Positions 12,251 through 23,435 are shown, counted from the stretch's first letter. The stretch is 64,000 nt of DNA from Euborellia annulipes (GCA_023213315.1 JAKCPI010025418.1:62001-126000); one strand, 5' to 3'. Made by a program: numbers and translations. The notes: generated by a model from the sequence alone, not told the origin.

Positions 12251-12449
12251 GACGATGACTGCAATCTGCTTCGTGTGCAACCTACCCATCCTGAGCCACC
12301 AGGTGGGCCTGGTCTGGCAGGGTGGCAACGGTTGGGACGATCTCGTCAGGGAGCAAGTCGAAGAATCCACATTGCGGCAGCGCCTTGGCGCCGGAAGACG
12401 AGACAGTTCTGCACAGATCACCTCTATATCGCCACCCACCGAGACACAG
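12251..12449 (+). CDS. Exon 1 (of those seen) of RRxS gene
   Basis: The reading frame starting ACG ATG ACT ends with GAGRRDSSAQITSISPPTETQ-type sequence: an RRDSSAQ motif followed by a Ser/Pro stretch. This is the same style as RRDSTTQ and RRDSATQ in later exons, and it fixes the frame. Upstream residues include WQGGNGWDDLVREQVEEST. The acceptor may be at 12250 (GGTTCAG) or at 12302 (GAGCCACCAG). The donor CAG|GTCACC is weak, but it gives phase 0, which the next exon requires. No start methionine can be assigned; an in-frame ATG at 12255 exists but an incoming phase-2 junction is as likely. Confidence 0.65.
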
Positions 12450-14283
12450 GTCACCAGCTTTACCTTCATACTCATAGGTCGTATAAAATTTTGAAAAGAT
12501 TAGATTTATGATGTCTAGAGTGAAGATAGATGAATTGATATGATAAAAAAAAATCTGTTGTGACTAACAATCTTCGGTAATAGCAAGTTGTGTAATATAC
12601 TGTCACACCAAATTTTTTTTGTGTAGTCTATATTTAGGTCTGTAATTTGGGGTTAATAAATATTATATTACTGATAATATATTGAAGAGAAAGTAAAATA
12701 ATATAATACAATTTTGCAATGTTACCATATCATCGATTTTCTAATTTCACTATCAAAAATATCCTCTAGATCAAAAAAATCTTTTGAAAAATAACAAAAG
12801 TTATTTTGGATGACTTCTCTTTTTTATAATTAACAAAAATAGACAAACAAGCAGCACAGAAGTAGATTCTAGACAATAGAATATGAAAAAATACATTTAA
12901 TATACTGTATACATTTAAAGATCAGCTAAAAAAAATTTTTTAAATGAGGGAATTACAGATCAGTGATTGAAGGATTTTTAAAATGATTCTACAACAATTA
13001 AAAACTCTGAAATGCACCAATTATTTTTTTTATTGCAAAACTATAATAATTAAATCCAATACGTAACAATTTAATTGTTATGAACAAAACATATTGATCT
13101 AAGTTATATTAATAAAAAAATAGTTTTCTGTCATATTCTTTTTTCTTCAGTTTTGCTTCCACAGCGGTTAATTTACTACTTCTTGTCATTTTTATTTACA
13201 ATTAACTTCCTGAAACATAAAAAAATTTTATGAGGGAATGATGGTGAGGGAATGACGAAACGAAAAAAAATTGCCACAAACTCAGAAGCATAAACTTACT
13301 TTTCTATGCTCGTGAACTGTACTATATTACTACCGGAAACCTATACAAATATGCATTAATTATTTAATAAATAAGCGCTTAACTTTTTATAATACAAAGT
13401 GAGAGAATGATGTCATAACTTGGTACAACTAGTACAGTAGTTAAAAAAAAAATTTCAAAATTGACAAACCTGATCTGTAGAAATCATTAAGGACATCGAT
13501 TTGGATTTTTTTTTGAGAATCAGCCATAACATATATGAATTTTAATAAAAATTGTCGGGGCAAATTATGAAAAAAAAACTCAAGTGATAGGATCGGTTGG
13601 CAGATTTAACTGAATTGCTTCGAGTATCATATAAGATATAACTTAAATATGAAATTTGAACAACGTAGTTCTTTTCATTTTGAGATATTATGTTCAAACA
13701 TGCAGACAAAACATTTTGGGGGTTTCACTGATGCGATCATAGTAATTTCCCACTTAATTTATTAAACATTAACTTCACAAAAGTGTTTTGCAAAATTATA
13801 TTTTGTCTATAGTCAACTGAACATCTCATATTTGTCTGAATAATTAGCGAGCTTGAACTGTTTTACTAGACACAGATAGATTCCATACACAATATGGAAT
13901 CGAATAATACAAAAATTATTTTGAAATAATATCAATATTCGTTGGAAAATGTCTTAAACGACCAAGCAAAGCGACCATTCTGTAGAAACTCACTGTAACA
14001 AATAAACTAGACTAATCATTTCTCTATGCGAAAAGTCGATTCTCTCATGATCTCTATCATTTTTTTCGGGTCAATAGACAAATCAATCAACATCAACACT
14101 CTATTCAAAAATTATGTAGTCTATGTCAACAAATTTTGGCCACTTAAATTGATAAGAACTATAATTTATGCTATTTAGGTGTTATATGCTCAGCTCAACA
14201 TTAATTATGTGTTTATCTTGTTGTAAAGATCATTTAAAGAATCCGGAGAAACATTAAATCTAAAAACATGTTTATTTTCTCAG
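12450..14283 (+). other. Intron 1
   Basis: AT-rich, with no additional exon or clear transposon recognised. It ends in TTTATTTTCTCAG at 14283, a good acceptor. A short segment near 12690 carries the AGAGAAAGTAAAA end motif of the dispersed hairpin-ended family. Confidence 0.6.
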
Positions 14284-14554
14284 GAGACTTCTCCGCCTGC
14301 CTCCGGTGCTGCCCGAAGGCGACGTTCAAGTCTTGCCCAGCTCACAGACATTCTTCGGGAATGGGGAGGTGCAGGAACAGGACGATCTTCCTTACGAAGC
14401 AAAGACTCACAGCTTTGTCGTCGAGAGACGCTTGCAGATTTGGCAAGATCGTTACCCTGGGGCAGATCCAATACCACGGCCGGAGATGGATCCTCATCTT
14501 TTCGAAAACGACGGGAATCTTCAGCGGATTCAGGGGGGAAGACACTCAAACGAC
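14284..14554 (+). CDS. Exon 2 of RRxS gene
   Basis: Ninety codons plus one base, entry phase 0, donor C|GTAAGT (consensus). The peptide starts ETSPPASGAARRRRSSLAQL and continues TDILREWGG, then an RRETLADLARSLPWG segment, then RKRRESSADSGGKTLKR. It has three basic-x-Ser/Thr motifs and two short amphipathic stretches ending in Trp (LAQLTDILREW and LADLARSLPW). Base composition is clearly GC-richer than the flanks. The peptide is too regular to be chance, and the phase matches exon 3. Function of these motifs is unknown; they could be docking helices between phosphosites. Confidence 0.88.
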
Positions 14555-17500
14555 GTAAGTCCTGCCCTAAGCCCTTTGCTTATAAGCTTGAGGGCCCGCC
14601 GCTTTCAAATGTAAGCTGCTTTTTTAAATTCACCATTTTCGAAATTGATCAGAGATGTCAAATACTCAGGATTAAAAATACTCTTTTTATTTTAGCTTTT
14701 TAAACGACCAAGCAAAATTGATTTCAACAAACAATGATAACAATTTCTATGTCTGCCATTTCTATAAATTCGTCATTCAAATAAAAAAAAAAGAATTACA
14801 TACGTAAATGCTAATATAGACCTTTGTTGTAACTGCTACATTCAGTCAGATGTAGCTGACTGTCCTTATGATGACTGAATCGACATTGATCAGATCCTCC
14901 TTTCAAGTACCAGTGGGTGTCGCACTCATCAATGGTAAAATATCACTTGACTTGAATATGATACCAATTGATCGATTTCTAACATAGAAATGAAAAAAAA
15001 AATTAAAATTTTTTATTAAAATGAAATAATAATTTATTTTGTTGTTTAGATAAAATAAATTCAGTATAAACATCTTTAAAAAAATGTACACACAACAGTT
15101 TCTGGCAATAAAATTTCTATATAAAAAATTAAAATTCTTTTTTTTTAATTTTGTTAAACTTTACTCAAACAATTTAAAGGGAGTAAACCTCCAATTATAA
15201 AAATTCTATAAACATATATTCAAGAAATCGAAAATTTCTCAAATAATTTTTGAAAGAGTATCGCTGATCGTATTTGACTACTTTGATTTTTATTAATATA
15301 TGTATTTTGCAGGGGCGTATATAAGGGGGAGGGGGGGGCGGCCCCCACCCCCCGAAATTTTTCAAAATAAATTTAATTTAGTTAAATTTTTAATTTAACT
15401 TTCTTTTTTTTCCTTTCAAATCTATATAGATATACACGGGAGTATAGGCAATAAGAATATTTTTGTTTGAAAAAGTGCGCAAAATTTGCCGTAGGGCTGG
15501 AAAAATTTCGTCTCCCCCAAAAAAAACAAATTTCCGCAGGGTTGGAAAAAATAGTTTCAGTTTAAAAAAATTTCCCAAGGCGAAAAACTTTAGTTCCGTA
15601 AAAAAATTTCCCAAGGTTTTAGGTCTCCCTAAAAAAGGTAAAATGATTCACGGAAGGGAAAAAAATTTCCGGCCTAACAAAATTTTTTCAGCAGGGCGGA
15701 AAAAATTTCGTTATTTAATAAAAATTTATCTTTGACGAGGATGGCCCGGGCCCCTCGGGGCTGATGTATATCCGGTATTTTAAAAATTTTTTTGTGTATG
15801 GGGGGGAGGGAGGGGTATTAAAAATGAGTTCGAAAAATATTTCTATATACGTCCCTGGTATTTTGTAGCTATTTATTAATGTATACCTTTAAATATTTCA
15901 CACAGTTCTTATAATGTTAGAGCTGCCATAAACAAAAGAATTTTCAAACCATCAGGCCCCTTTTCAAATCAACATTTTAGTAAGTATTTGTAGACCAAAA
16001 AAAAATTTAAAAAAAAAAAAATTATAAATAAATTTATTAAATAGGGGGAGTTTTTTTTTATTTTCTATAATTTTTCTTCTTGAAAATATTTTATTTTTTG
16101 TTATTCGGCATTGAAGACCATTTTGACTTAGCTATTACTTACTATTGAAATTTTAAACTCCATTTAATAAGAATAAATTATTAGAAACGATTCAGATGCT
16201 TTCAGTTTGGTGGTACATCCAGAGAACAATTTTCGGAGAAGGGAGGGGCGACACATACATTGGCGAGTGTATGAGTTTGTCCAAAAATAAATTATTTATT
16301 TATATTTGGACGAACTCATCTATTGCATAAAAAATCCACCGTGCATTTATATTACATACTAAGGAAGTGAAACTTGTACGCAATTCACGAGATCTGTTCA
16401 AATAATTTTCCAACTTTTTCATTAACTGATTTTCGAGGTATAAATATATCGAGTTTAGTCACTTTGACAGCTGCTTATTTCTTGTTTCCTGGTTCAAAAT
16501 TCACATTTTCTGGGAAATCTGCGCAAATTATTCTCTCAATAACTCATCCGAGTGGAGGAGATCGGTGTTTTTGTAACACTTTGAGAGGCATGAACCGAAA
16601 TTTCTCTACTGTGCCTAAATAAGTTTCCCTTCAAAGTTCTTTTTAGAGAGGGAGAGCGCGATCCACGGATGAGTGAGCATTACTATATTAAATCAATTGG
16701 GTCTTTTTGTCTATTGAATGTATTATCCGTTTGAGATATTATTAGTTAGTGGTTAATATATAAACTCGGATTCAAATTAAAATAAGGCTTCATATATTTT
16801 AATTAGATAGGCGAATAATAAGCCTACCACAATTAAAATAAAAAATATAGATTAAATTATCAAAGGAAAAAAATATATAGTTATATCATCCGATATTAGA
16901 TACATACAGTAGGCCTATATAAAAAATAACAAAAATTAAAATGGGATTCAAATCAGATGCTCATTTTACAGTGTTCATATTTAAATTTTTAAAAACAAAA
17001 TCATTGAACAAAAACAACTTTATACATGTCATTATGTCACTTTTGGTACATTTCTTCTGTTCCTTTTGAAGTGAAAAAAAAATGAATTTCTCTTTTCCTC
17101 TATAATATCAAGCTTTTTATATATCAAATTTATATATAGCCTACAGTTTGTAATCTTTGATATTTTTTTTTTAGAGGTAAAAAGTGAGAACCTTTAAATT
17201 GTTTATGCATACAACTTTTTTTTTTATAATGTATAAAAATATTTTTCTTAGTTTTCCACTTCTAAGTCGCAAAGGAGAAATTTTCTGAATTAAATTACAT
17301 AGGACTTATGCATTGGATTTCTTTTTTGTAAGTATTTCATAGTTTGGTTATAGAAAAAGAAGTAATTTTTTTAACTTCATTTTATTAAGAAGATATTTTT
17401 GTTTTTTCTAATCCAAATACTTGTACATTGCACCTTTGATTCCTGTAATAAATAGAATGAAAATTGCTGCTTAGTGAGTGCCGCATAGATTGCACTTCCT

Positions 17501-17573
17501 TGCTGCTTTATCCCCCTTAAAATAATCGCCGAGAATGTGATCAGAGGGTTGGTAGTGTGGGTGTCCTTGGCAG
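14555..17573 (+). other. Intron 2, with a hAT-type MITE
   Basis: About 3 kb. It contains the MITE at 15310-15857, listed separately. The remaining sequence is AT-rich. A possible 41-bp microexon at 14894-14934 was considered and set aside because it would break the frame. The intron ends GTGTCCTTGGCAG. Confidence 0.65.
15310..15857. mobile_element. hAT-type non-autonomous element with 8-bp target duplication
   Basis: The ends are CAGGGGCGTATATA and TATATACGTCCCTG, flanked by GTATTTTG on both sides (exact 8-bp duplication at 15302-15309 and 15858-15865). The interior has many AAAAATTT blocks and G-runs. No intact transposase. A related copy sits at about 44110-44320. Confidence 0.88.
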
Positions 17574-17875
17574 GTGAGTCCCATGCAACTGCCATATCCG
17601 AGTTCCGGTCAGACCTGGCTCGTTTATGGTCACGTCGGGAAAGTGTCACTGTCATCACGGCAAGGGATCCGAATCAAAGACGAGGGTCCGGAGAATCAAG
17701 CAAGTCACACAGTCGTCGCGATTCGGTGGTCGCGTCGGCAACGGTAGCATCACGAAGAGGATCCGGGGAGTCAGCAAGATCTGGAAGAAGGGACTCGATA
17801 GGTCCCTCGGGAAAGCTTCATCACCATCATCATCATCATCACAGGAGAAGAGATTCCACCAAGTACTATCGACAG
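17574..17875 (+). CDS. Exon 3 of RRxS gene (His-8 run)
   Basis: Entry phase 1, exit phase 0, donor CAG|GTAAGA. The junction with exon 2 creates an RRES motif. The hundred residues include FRSDLARLWSRRESVTV, two RRGSGES motifs, RRDSVVA, RRDSIGP, a run of eight histidines and RRRDSTKYYRQ. Seven R-R-x-S sites in one exon is the densest cluster of the gene. The His run is encoded by CAC/CAT codons and could vary in length. Codon and base composition contrast strongly with the surrounding intron. Confidence 0.92.
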
Positions 17876-18807
17876 GTAAGAAAATCTCTTTCTTTAAATA
17901 CAAATAAATACGTAGTAGTTTGTAATATTTAAAGCAAGAATGGTCTTTGATGTTGAATGACTAATTGTTTTTTTTACCTTGGTAATTATAAATTAATAGA
18001 CAAAGTGGATGGGGTATATTTTGTTCATCTGAGGGAGATCATATGATATGATAGGATTTGGACTTTTGGAAGCCCTTCATTTTCAGGATCAATATGAATC
18101 TAATTCGGGTTCAGGCCAGGGGAAAGATGTCTTAGGGCTGTATGTCAATTTTTTATATTAAATGTTAAAAAGAAGAATAAAGACGTTTATTATTATTATT
18201 ATTATTATTATTAATTGGGGTTCACAAAACCTTCAAATCGGCAGAATCATTTCAAATCAATTGATTCTGAATCAAATTTTTTTAGCAGGGAGTTTCTAGC
18301 AGGAATGCATTAACATTGAATTATAACATACAAGAATCAGACGTTTTAATAATGTTTTGGATCCAACAATAGAAAATTTAATTGATTTGGATGAACAAAA
18401 AATAAAATTTTACCCATTACATATTTTAATACAACAATAAATGGTCTCTGGGATATGATTTTAATTTGAAATCCATTTAGGTGTTCAATATATCAGAAAG
18501 CATCTATTATATTTATTTATTTATATATTAAATTGAAATTCAAATCAATCAATATAACCAATATAATAATTTAATAACGAATGATGGTTTATAATCTAAA
18601 TTTATCCATTTATGAACTTTTAGGGGCAGGGGGGGGGGTTGGAAATCTATTTAAAATGGTCACAATTCATATGGGTGTTGAATATATAAAATATTTGGAA
18701 ACAAATGTTAATTAGCATTAAATTAAAATTCATTCCATATTATGATAAATAATGTATGGATATTATAGAATTCTTTGAAAAAAGAATTTAAAAAAAAAAA
18801 AAAAACA

Positions 18808-19101
18808 CCCGAGTAAAAATGATAAAAAATGGGATACATACGCCCGCAGCAGGTTTGCTTAGTGAACTTTGAGGGACACATAGGGATATACACGTCCACA
18901 CCAAGGACACACAGGGATACACACTCCCGCACCAGGGACACACAGCAGATCGAAAGTGAACAGAAGAAAAATATGTGTCCCTGGTGCGGGCATGTGTATC
19001 CCTGTGTGTCCTTGGTGTGGACATATATATCCTTAAGTGTCCCTCAAGTTTCACTATGTAGACCTGCAGCAGGCGTGTGTATCCCTCGATCATTTTTACC
19101 A
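18808..19101. repeat. Palindromic GCCCGCAGCAGG family, copy 1
   Basis: Almost the whole unit is self-complementary: GAGTAAAAATGAT, CGCCCGCAGCAGG, AGGGACACACAGGGATACAC, then the same blocks in reverse on the other arm, ending CTCGATCATTTTTACC. A short central segment near AGATCGAAAGTGAACAGAAG forms the loop. Other copies: 19840-20060, 62136-62392, 63835 to window end. Confidence 0.85.
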
Positions 19102-19516
19102 GGGCAATTACAATAATTTTCTTAATTATTACACTAATATTTTATTTTTTAACGCGAAAACTAGTGTGTGTTCCGATCACATGATGAATATTTATTTAAA
19201 TCATATGGATACAAGTTGTTATAAAAAAATGGAGTTGGATAATTTCTATCGTAAATATTCTGTATATTAAGTATATTAATAAATAATAGTAGTAATTGAA
19301 GTTTTTTTTATAGCTGTATAATGATAGAGAAGAAGGAAATATTCCAGAAGAAGGCAGCCAGTATTATTTCATTAATTTAATAAAAAAATTTAATGAAACG
19401 TTGACGTTTCGGTTTGAACCATCATCGGAGCTTTAGCTTATGAAATAAATTTATTCTATTAATCATACAAAAAATAATGTAAAATAAATAGTTGTATATT
19501 ATTTTCTAATTGGTAG

Positions 19517-19745
19517 CAGGGCCGGATCTAGGGGGGGGCAGTGGGTGCACGTGCCCCGGGCGGCAGATATCAGGGGGCGGCAAATTTTGCGTCTCTAAAA
19601 AAGGTAAAATATTTTTCGGACGGGAAAATTTGAAAAAAAAAAAAAAAAAATTCGCAGAAAAATTTTTGAGATCAGGGAAAATTTTAAGGAGGGGGCGGCA
19701 AATTAAATTTTGCCCCCGCTAAAAAATCTCCTAGTTCCGGCCCTG
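19517..19745. mobile_element. hAT-type MITE with 8-bp target duplication
   Basis: Ends CAGGGCCGGATCTAG and CTAGTTCCGGCCCTG, flanked by ATTGGTAG on both sides (19509-19516 and 19746-19753). A related copy without clear target duplication lies at 46870-47060. Confidence 0.92.
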
Positions 19746-19839
19746 ATTGGTAGAAATAATTCATTGGTCAAAAACTGCATAATCAATGCTCCAAATGATA
19801 GTTCAAATCGGAACCGAAACGTCATCGTTAAAAATGACT

Positions 19840-20060
19840 AAAAATGATCGAGGGATCCACACGCCCGCAGCAGGTCTGCATAGTGAACCTTTAGGGACAC
19901 ACAGTGATACACACGTCCACACCAGGGACACACAGAGTAGATCGAAAGTGACCGAAAGCAAAATATGTCCCTGGTGCGGGCGTGGGTATCCCTGTGTGTC
20001 CCTAAGGGTTCACTATGCAGACCTGCTGCGGGCGTGTGGATCCCCCGATCATTTTTATTC
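19840..20060. repeat. Palindromic GCCCGCAGCAGG family, copy 2
   Basis: Starts near AAATGATCGAGGGATCCACA and ends near the complementary GTGTGGATCCCCCGATCATT. The arms carry the same GGGACACACAG and CAGCAGGTCTGCATAGTGAA blocks as copy 1, and the arms are nearly identical to each other. Confidence 0.88.
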
Positions 20061-20590
20061 GGAAGATTAAAATTTTTTATTAAATGAAATTGGCTGCCTT
20101 TCTTCTGGAATATTTCCTTCTCGTCTTCCAAGATAAATAATATAGTAGTCCAAGCAAGCATGAAAAAAAATTTAACGAAATCTGCGTCTGGCAGATTGTT
20201 AGATATTAATTAATTTGTGTAATTATTAAATATAAACATAGTTTTTCATATTTAATTTTGACTTGAAAAAAAAAAACTCCCCTCCCCTGTTTCCCCATTT
20301 TGACGACCCCTAATGTATTATTAACCTTTCAAAAGCAAACCAGAAATGCGCTAATGAGGGCAGTGAAAGAGAGAGAAAACCAGGCTTAGCTAATTGATAA
20401 CAAATTTTAAACTTTAACAACTATAGTAATAATAATAATAATAACTAAATCCCTAGCTTGTCTGTCCATTTAGTTAATTAGTTCTGAAGTTTAATAGGTA
20501 AAAGCGCATTTCAAATAAATTAAGAAGTTTTGCCTAATTGACGATTAAATAATTACTTTCTTTAGAAAATTTTTTTTATTCGTTTTTCAG

Positions 20591-20926
20591 GAGCAACGAC
20601 CGTCTACGTCTTCAACGGCAAGCGACAGTGGACCATCATCGGTAGCAGCTGCTCTTGTCGGTGTGCACAAACCGACACCCCCACCGCCAACGATGATCTC
20701 GCATACCACGGAAACGGCATTGCCACCACCCACCATTATCATGTCATCTACAACACCACCACCCCTATCGCCTTGTGCTGTTGGACCCACTATTGTGGCC
20801 ACCCCTGCCTCGCCTGCTGGTGGATCCGGAAGTCCCGCCACCGGAACCTCACCAAGCAGCACGTCTCCTACCATGACCAATGTGATCATGGCACCACCTC
20901 TTCCGGCGCCACCATCGCACACCACA
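20591..20926 (+). CDS. Exon 4 of RRxS gene (Pro/Thr/Ser-rich linker)
   Basis: 112 codons, phase 0 to phase 0, donor ACA|GTACGT. It starts EQRPSTSSTASDSGPSSVAA and continues with Pro/Thr-rich blocks such as HKPTPPPPTMISHTT and SPCAVGPTIVATPASPAG, ending MAPPLPAPPSHTT. It has no RRxS motif, so it is a spacer between the two phosphosite-rich regions. Short proline stretches (PTPPPPT, APPLPAPP) could bind SH3 or WW domains; that is inference. The open frame, strong splice sites and phase matches on both sides support it. Confidence 0.9.
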
Positions 20927-22529
20927 GTACGTAACTTTTAATATGATAATATTTAAAAGAAACAAAAATTAGAGCAAATCTAATCTTCTTCTTCTGTCCT
21001 TGACTTTTCCCCATGATGCGGGGTCGGCGGACCTCACTATTTTCCTCCAACCCTATCATGCGTTTTCGCGACCGGAAGAAATAGGACGGGCCGGCCCGTC
21101 GTACGGTCTGACGCCTGTTGAAAAGAGGAAGGAAGAGACAGACATTTAAAGAAATGAAGGACTGCCTGTCCCAGCTGGGGTAGCTCGTGGTCGCCATCCA
21201 CGTACCCACAAGATGTGGGCCCCTGAGCAAATTAATCAAATCAGGGAATATATTGTAGAATAAGTCTTGGATTGTGTTATCGGTAAAATAAAAATTAATT
21301 AAAAAACAGATTTATTTCCGATGAATAAATTAAACAAACGATACCCTGTAGTCACAAAGATTTTATTTGTTTGCCTAACTAACAGGAGTTAGGAATAAAA
21401 CATTTCAATAGATTGATATTACAAAACTTTTTAACCAAAGTTGAACATATCTAGAAATATCAAAAAGCTTCCTCAAGGCTAACATAAAGAGGCTATAAAA
21501 TGCCAGCTCGGGTAACTCGTGGTCGCCATCCACGTACTCACAAATGTGAGCCCCTGAGTTGAGAGATGAGCCTAAAAACTAATCAATGAAGTTGAATTTA
21601 CTTTTAATTTAATTTTAGTAATTTAATAAATTATAATTAAATTTTTGTGTTTATTTATTAATTAACCACATCCTTACGTTTTATCATTTTGTTTGAGAAA
21701 TTAATGATTATAAACATTTTCTAAAAGGGCACCCGGGCGTGTTTGCTTTCCGGAATATAAAATAAAGATATTTAAAATCTCAATTATCCAACTCAAATAT
21801 TATTTTATCAATGAAATAAATGTTCTTCTAAAGAATAAAAATTTGAAAAAAAAAGAAAGGTCTAGGAAGGTAAAGAAAAGATAATGATGAGGGTTTTTAC
21901 AGCGGCGTAACTAGCCTTTGAAGGCGGGGCCCAGGGCGAAGCCCAATGGGGCGCCGTTTTTCGTTTGACTTTTTTTTCTCGTTCGAGCTTTTTTTGTAAT
22001 TTTTTCGGGGGAGGGGCGAGCGCCCCCATCTGGATACCCTACTGGGTTTTCTTTTCAAGTTGAAGTGGATTATAAACTGTTAGATACTTATTATAAGAAC
22101 AAGAAAACCATCACAGCTATATGTCCAAATAAAATAAATAAATAAATCACTACATAATTTTATTGTGAAAGATACAATTCGACTTACGTTTTGTTTAAAA
22201 AAATGTGCCACTATGTAAAAAATAATTATATTTAAAATTTTTATAAAATAACATTTTCTACGAAAATATGGTAATCAATAATCCAAAAGGTGATTAAAAC
22301 GGTTATTTCAATTTTTTTTTTTTACGTTTTATCATTTATTTGAATTATTTACAAAATCTTTAATTTAATAACATTTATCATCAATTAAGCGATTAAATAT
22401 GAAAATAGTTGCAAATTGACATTTGTAAATAATATATGAGAGAATATAAATTAATGTATATTCATACACTCCAAAAAGGAATTAATTTTACAAAACTCTC
22501 TCATTGGTCTATTATAATTTTAATTTTAG
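20927..22529 (+). other. Intron 4, with SINE copy and a small hAT-like MITE
   Basis: Contains the SINE at 20984-21228 and a SINE end fragment at 21506-21558. A 145-bp hAT-like insert at 21900-22044 begins CAGCGGCGTAACTAG and is flanked by GGTTTTTA and GGTTTTCT (imperfect duplication). The rest is AT-rich. The intron ends TTTTAATTTTAG. Confidence 0.7.
20984..21228 (-). mobile_element. SINE copy 1
   Basis: On the + strand it runs from CTTCTTCTTCT through GCGGGGTCGGCGGACCTCAC to CACAAGATGTGGGCCCCTGA. Other copies end at exactly the same points, and AAATCTAAT / AAATTAAT flanks hint at a target duplication. The transcribed strand is probably the minus strand, which would start GCTCAGGGGCCCACATCTTG and finish in a GAA-repeat tail instead of poly(A). 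Confidence 0.8.
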
Positions 22530-22787
22530 ACAGTGGTGGTGCCTGCCTTACCAGCGCCACCCACAGCTACAGTAGCAGCGACAGCAGCTGCTGCAGTAGC
22601 GGCAGTTGCTACTGCTGCAGCAGCTGCCACTCCTTCATCGGCCTCACCACCTCCACCTCCTGCAACGACAACAGCACCACCTCCATCGACATCAACAAGT
22701 GCCACTGCCCCACAATCAACATCAACAGCCACCACGCCTGTGCCTCACGCGCCCATGCTGAGCACCCGTCGTGACTCTACCACCCAG
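22530..22787 (+). CDS. Exon 5 of RRxS gene (Ala/Pro/Thr-rich)
   Basis: 86 codons, phase 0 to phase 0, donor CAG|GTTTGT. It starts TVVVPALPAPPTATVAATAA, has long alanine and Pro/Ser/Thr stretches, and ends with VPHAPMLSTRRDSTTQ, where the RRxS motifs resume. Low-complexity GCAGC/GCTGC repeats encode the alanines, so length polymorphism is likely. The frame choice rests on the RRDSTTQ ending and on phase agreement with exons 4 and 6. Confidence 0.88.
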
Positions 22788-22959
22788 GTTTGTCAGTAAA
22801 ATTTATTATATATACGTACAATAAAAAAAAAAAAATTTTGCATGAATTTAGGGTGAAGTAGTTTAGTAAAAATATTAATTAATAGTTTTATTATTTACAT
22901 TATAACATGGAGTGAACAATTTTATGAAATTATTATATTAATATACTTATTATTAACTA

Positions 22960-23435
22960 TCGTTGCGTGGAATGGAGTCAGCCAAGGAAAATAAAAAACA
23001 AATTTATTCTGTCGACGTTTCGAGCGCCCGTCGCGCTCTTCCTCGGGACAGTATAAGTGTCAAATATTACAGATTTTAGTGACAAGATAGTCTGTTGACA
23101 TTATTAGACAATCTCAACAAACATTAACAATGATTCGTTGAAAGATTTAACAATGATATTAAGATCATTGTTAAATCAGAATTGAAAGATTTAACAATGA
23201 TATTAAGGTCATTGTTAAATCTTTCAACGAATACATTGTTAATGTTTGTTGAGATTGTCTAATAATGTCAACCTATCTAACCAACCGACTATCTTGTCAC
23301 TACCATCTGTAATATTTGACACTTATACTGTCCCGAGGAAGAGCACGTCGGGCGCTCAAAACGTCGACAGAATAAATTTTTTTATTTTCCTTGGCTGACT
23401 CCTTTCCACGCAACTATAGTTAATACTCACAACCA
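22960..23435. mobile_element. Penelope-like inverted repeat with hammerhead-type motifs
   Basis: Arms of about 200 bp are complementary about a centre near 23190: CCAAGGAAAATAAA and TTTATTTTCCTTGG at the ends, ATTCTGTCGACGTTTCGAGC and its complement inside. The AACAATGATATTAAG segment repeats around the centre. CTGTCCCGAGGA plus GAAACGTCGACAG is typical of the ribozyme-bearing ends of Penelope-like elements. No protein is encoded. Confidence 0.75.
23009..23051 (-). ncRNA. Hammerhead-like motif with U4-to-C core change
   Basis: On the minus strand: stem I CTGTC paired with GACAG, core CCGAGGA (canonical CTGANGA with the U replaced by C), stem II GAGC/GCTC, then GAAAC and GTC. The other arm at 23326-23370 has the same layout but a further change in the GAAA box. 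The altered core makes self-cleavage doubtful. Confidence 0.5.

Larger units (their letters stand above)
19325..20145. mobile_element. Penelope-like inverted repeat, interrupted by two later insertions
   Basis: The outer arms match: GGAAATATTCCAGAAGAAGG at about 19335 and its complement at about 20100. GACGTTTCGGTT (19400) and AACCGAAACGTC (19805) mark degenerate hammerhead-type motifs in opposite orientation. A hAT MITE and a palindromic element sit inside, so this is the oldest layer here. No reverse-transcriptase frame is seen. Confidence 0.65.
17876..20590 (+). other. Intron 3, filled with nested repeats
   Basis: AT-rich from 17876 to about 18800, with a TTA microsatellite near 18189-18213. 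Then come two copies of a palindromic 250-bp family (18808-19101 and 19840-20060), a Penelope-like inverted repeat (19325-20145) and a hAT-type MITE nested in it (19517-19745). It ends TTTTTTATTCGTTTTTCAG, a strong acceptor. Confidence 0.7.

Noticed and set aside
12237..12449. Alternative frame of exon 1 reading DDDCNLLRVQPTHPEPPGGP
   Set aside because: It looks plausible at first, but only the other frame ends in RRDSSAQ and gives phase 0 to match exon 2.
14894..14934. Possible 41-bp microexon between CAG and GTAAAA
   Set aside because: Including it would shift the frame of exon 3 into stops; exons 2 and 3 already match in phase.
18788..20161. Several frames with repeated RTHRDTHARTRDT-type peptides
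   Set aside because: They come from the GGGACACACAGGGATACAC palindromic repeats and recur at 62154-62396.
20587..20925. Minus-strand Gly/Val-rich frame opposite exon 4
   Set aside because: It is the complement of ACC/CCA-rich coding sequence; the plus strand has the splice sites and phase match.
20886..21239. 117-codon minus-strand frame
   Set aside because: It coincides with the SINE and overlaps the end of exon 4; similar frames recur in the other SINE copies.
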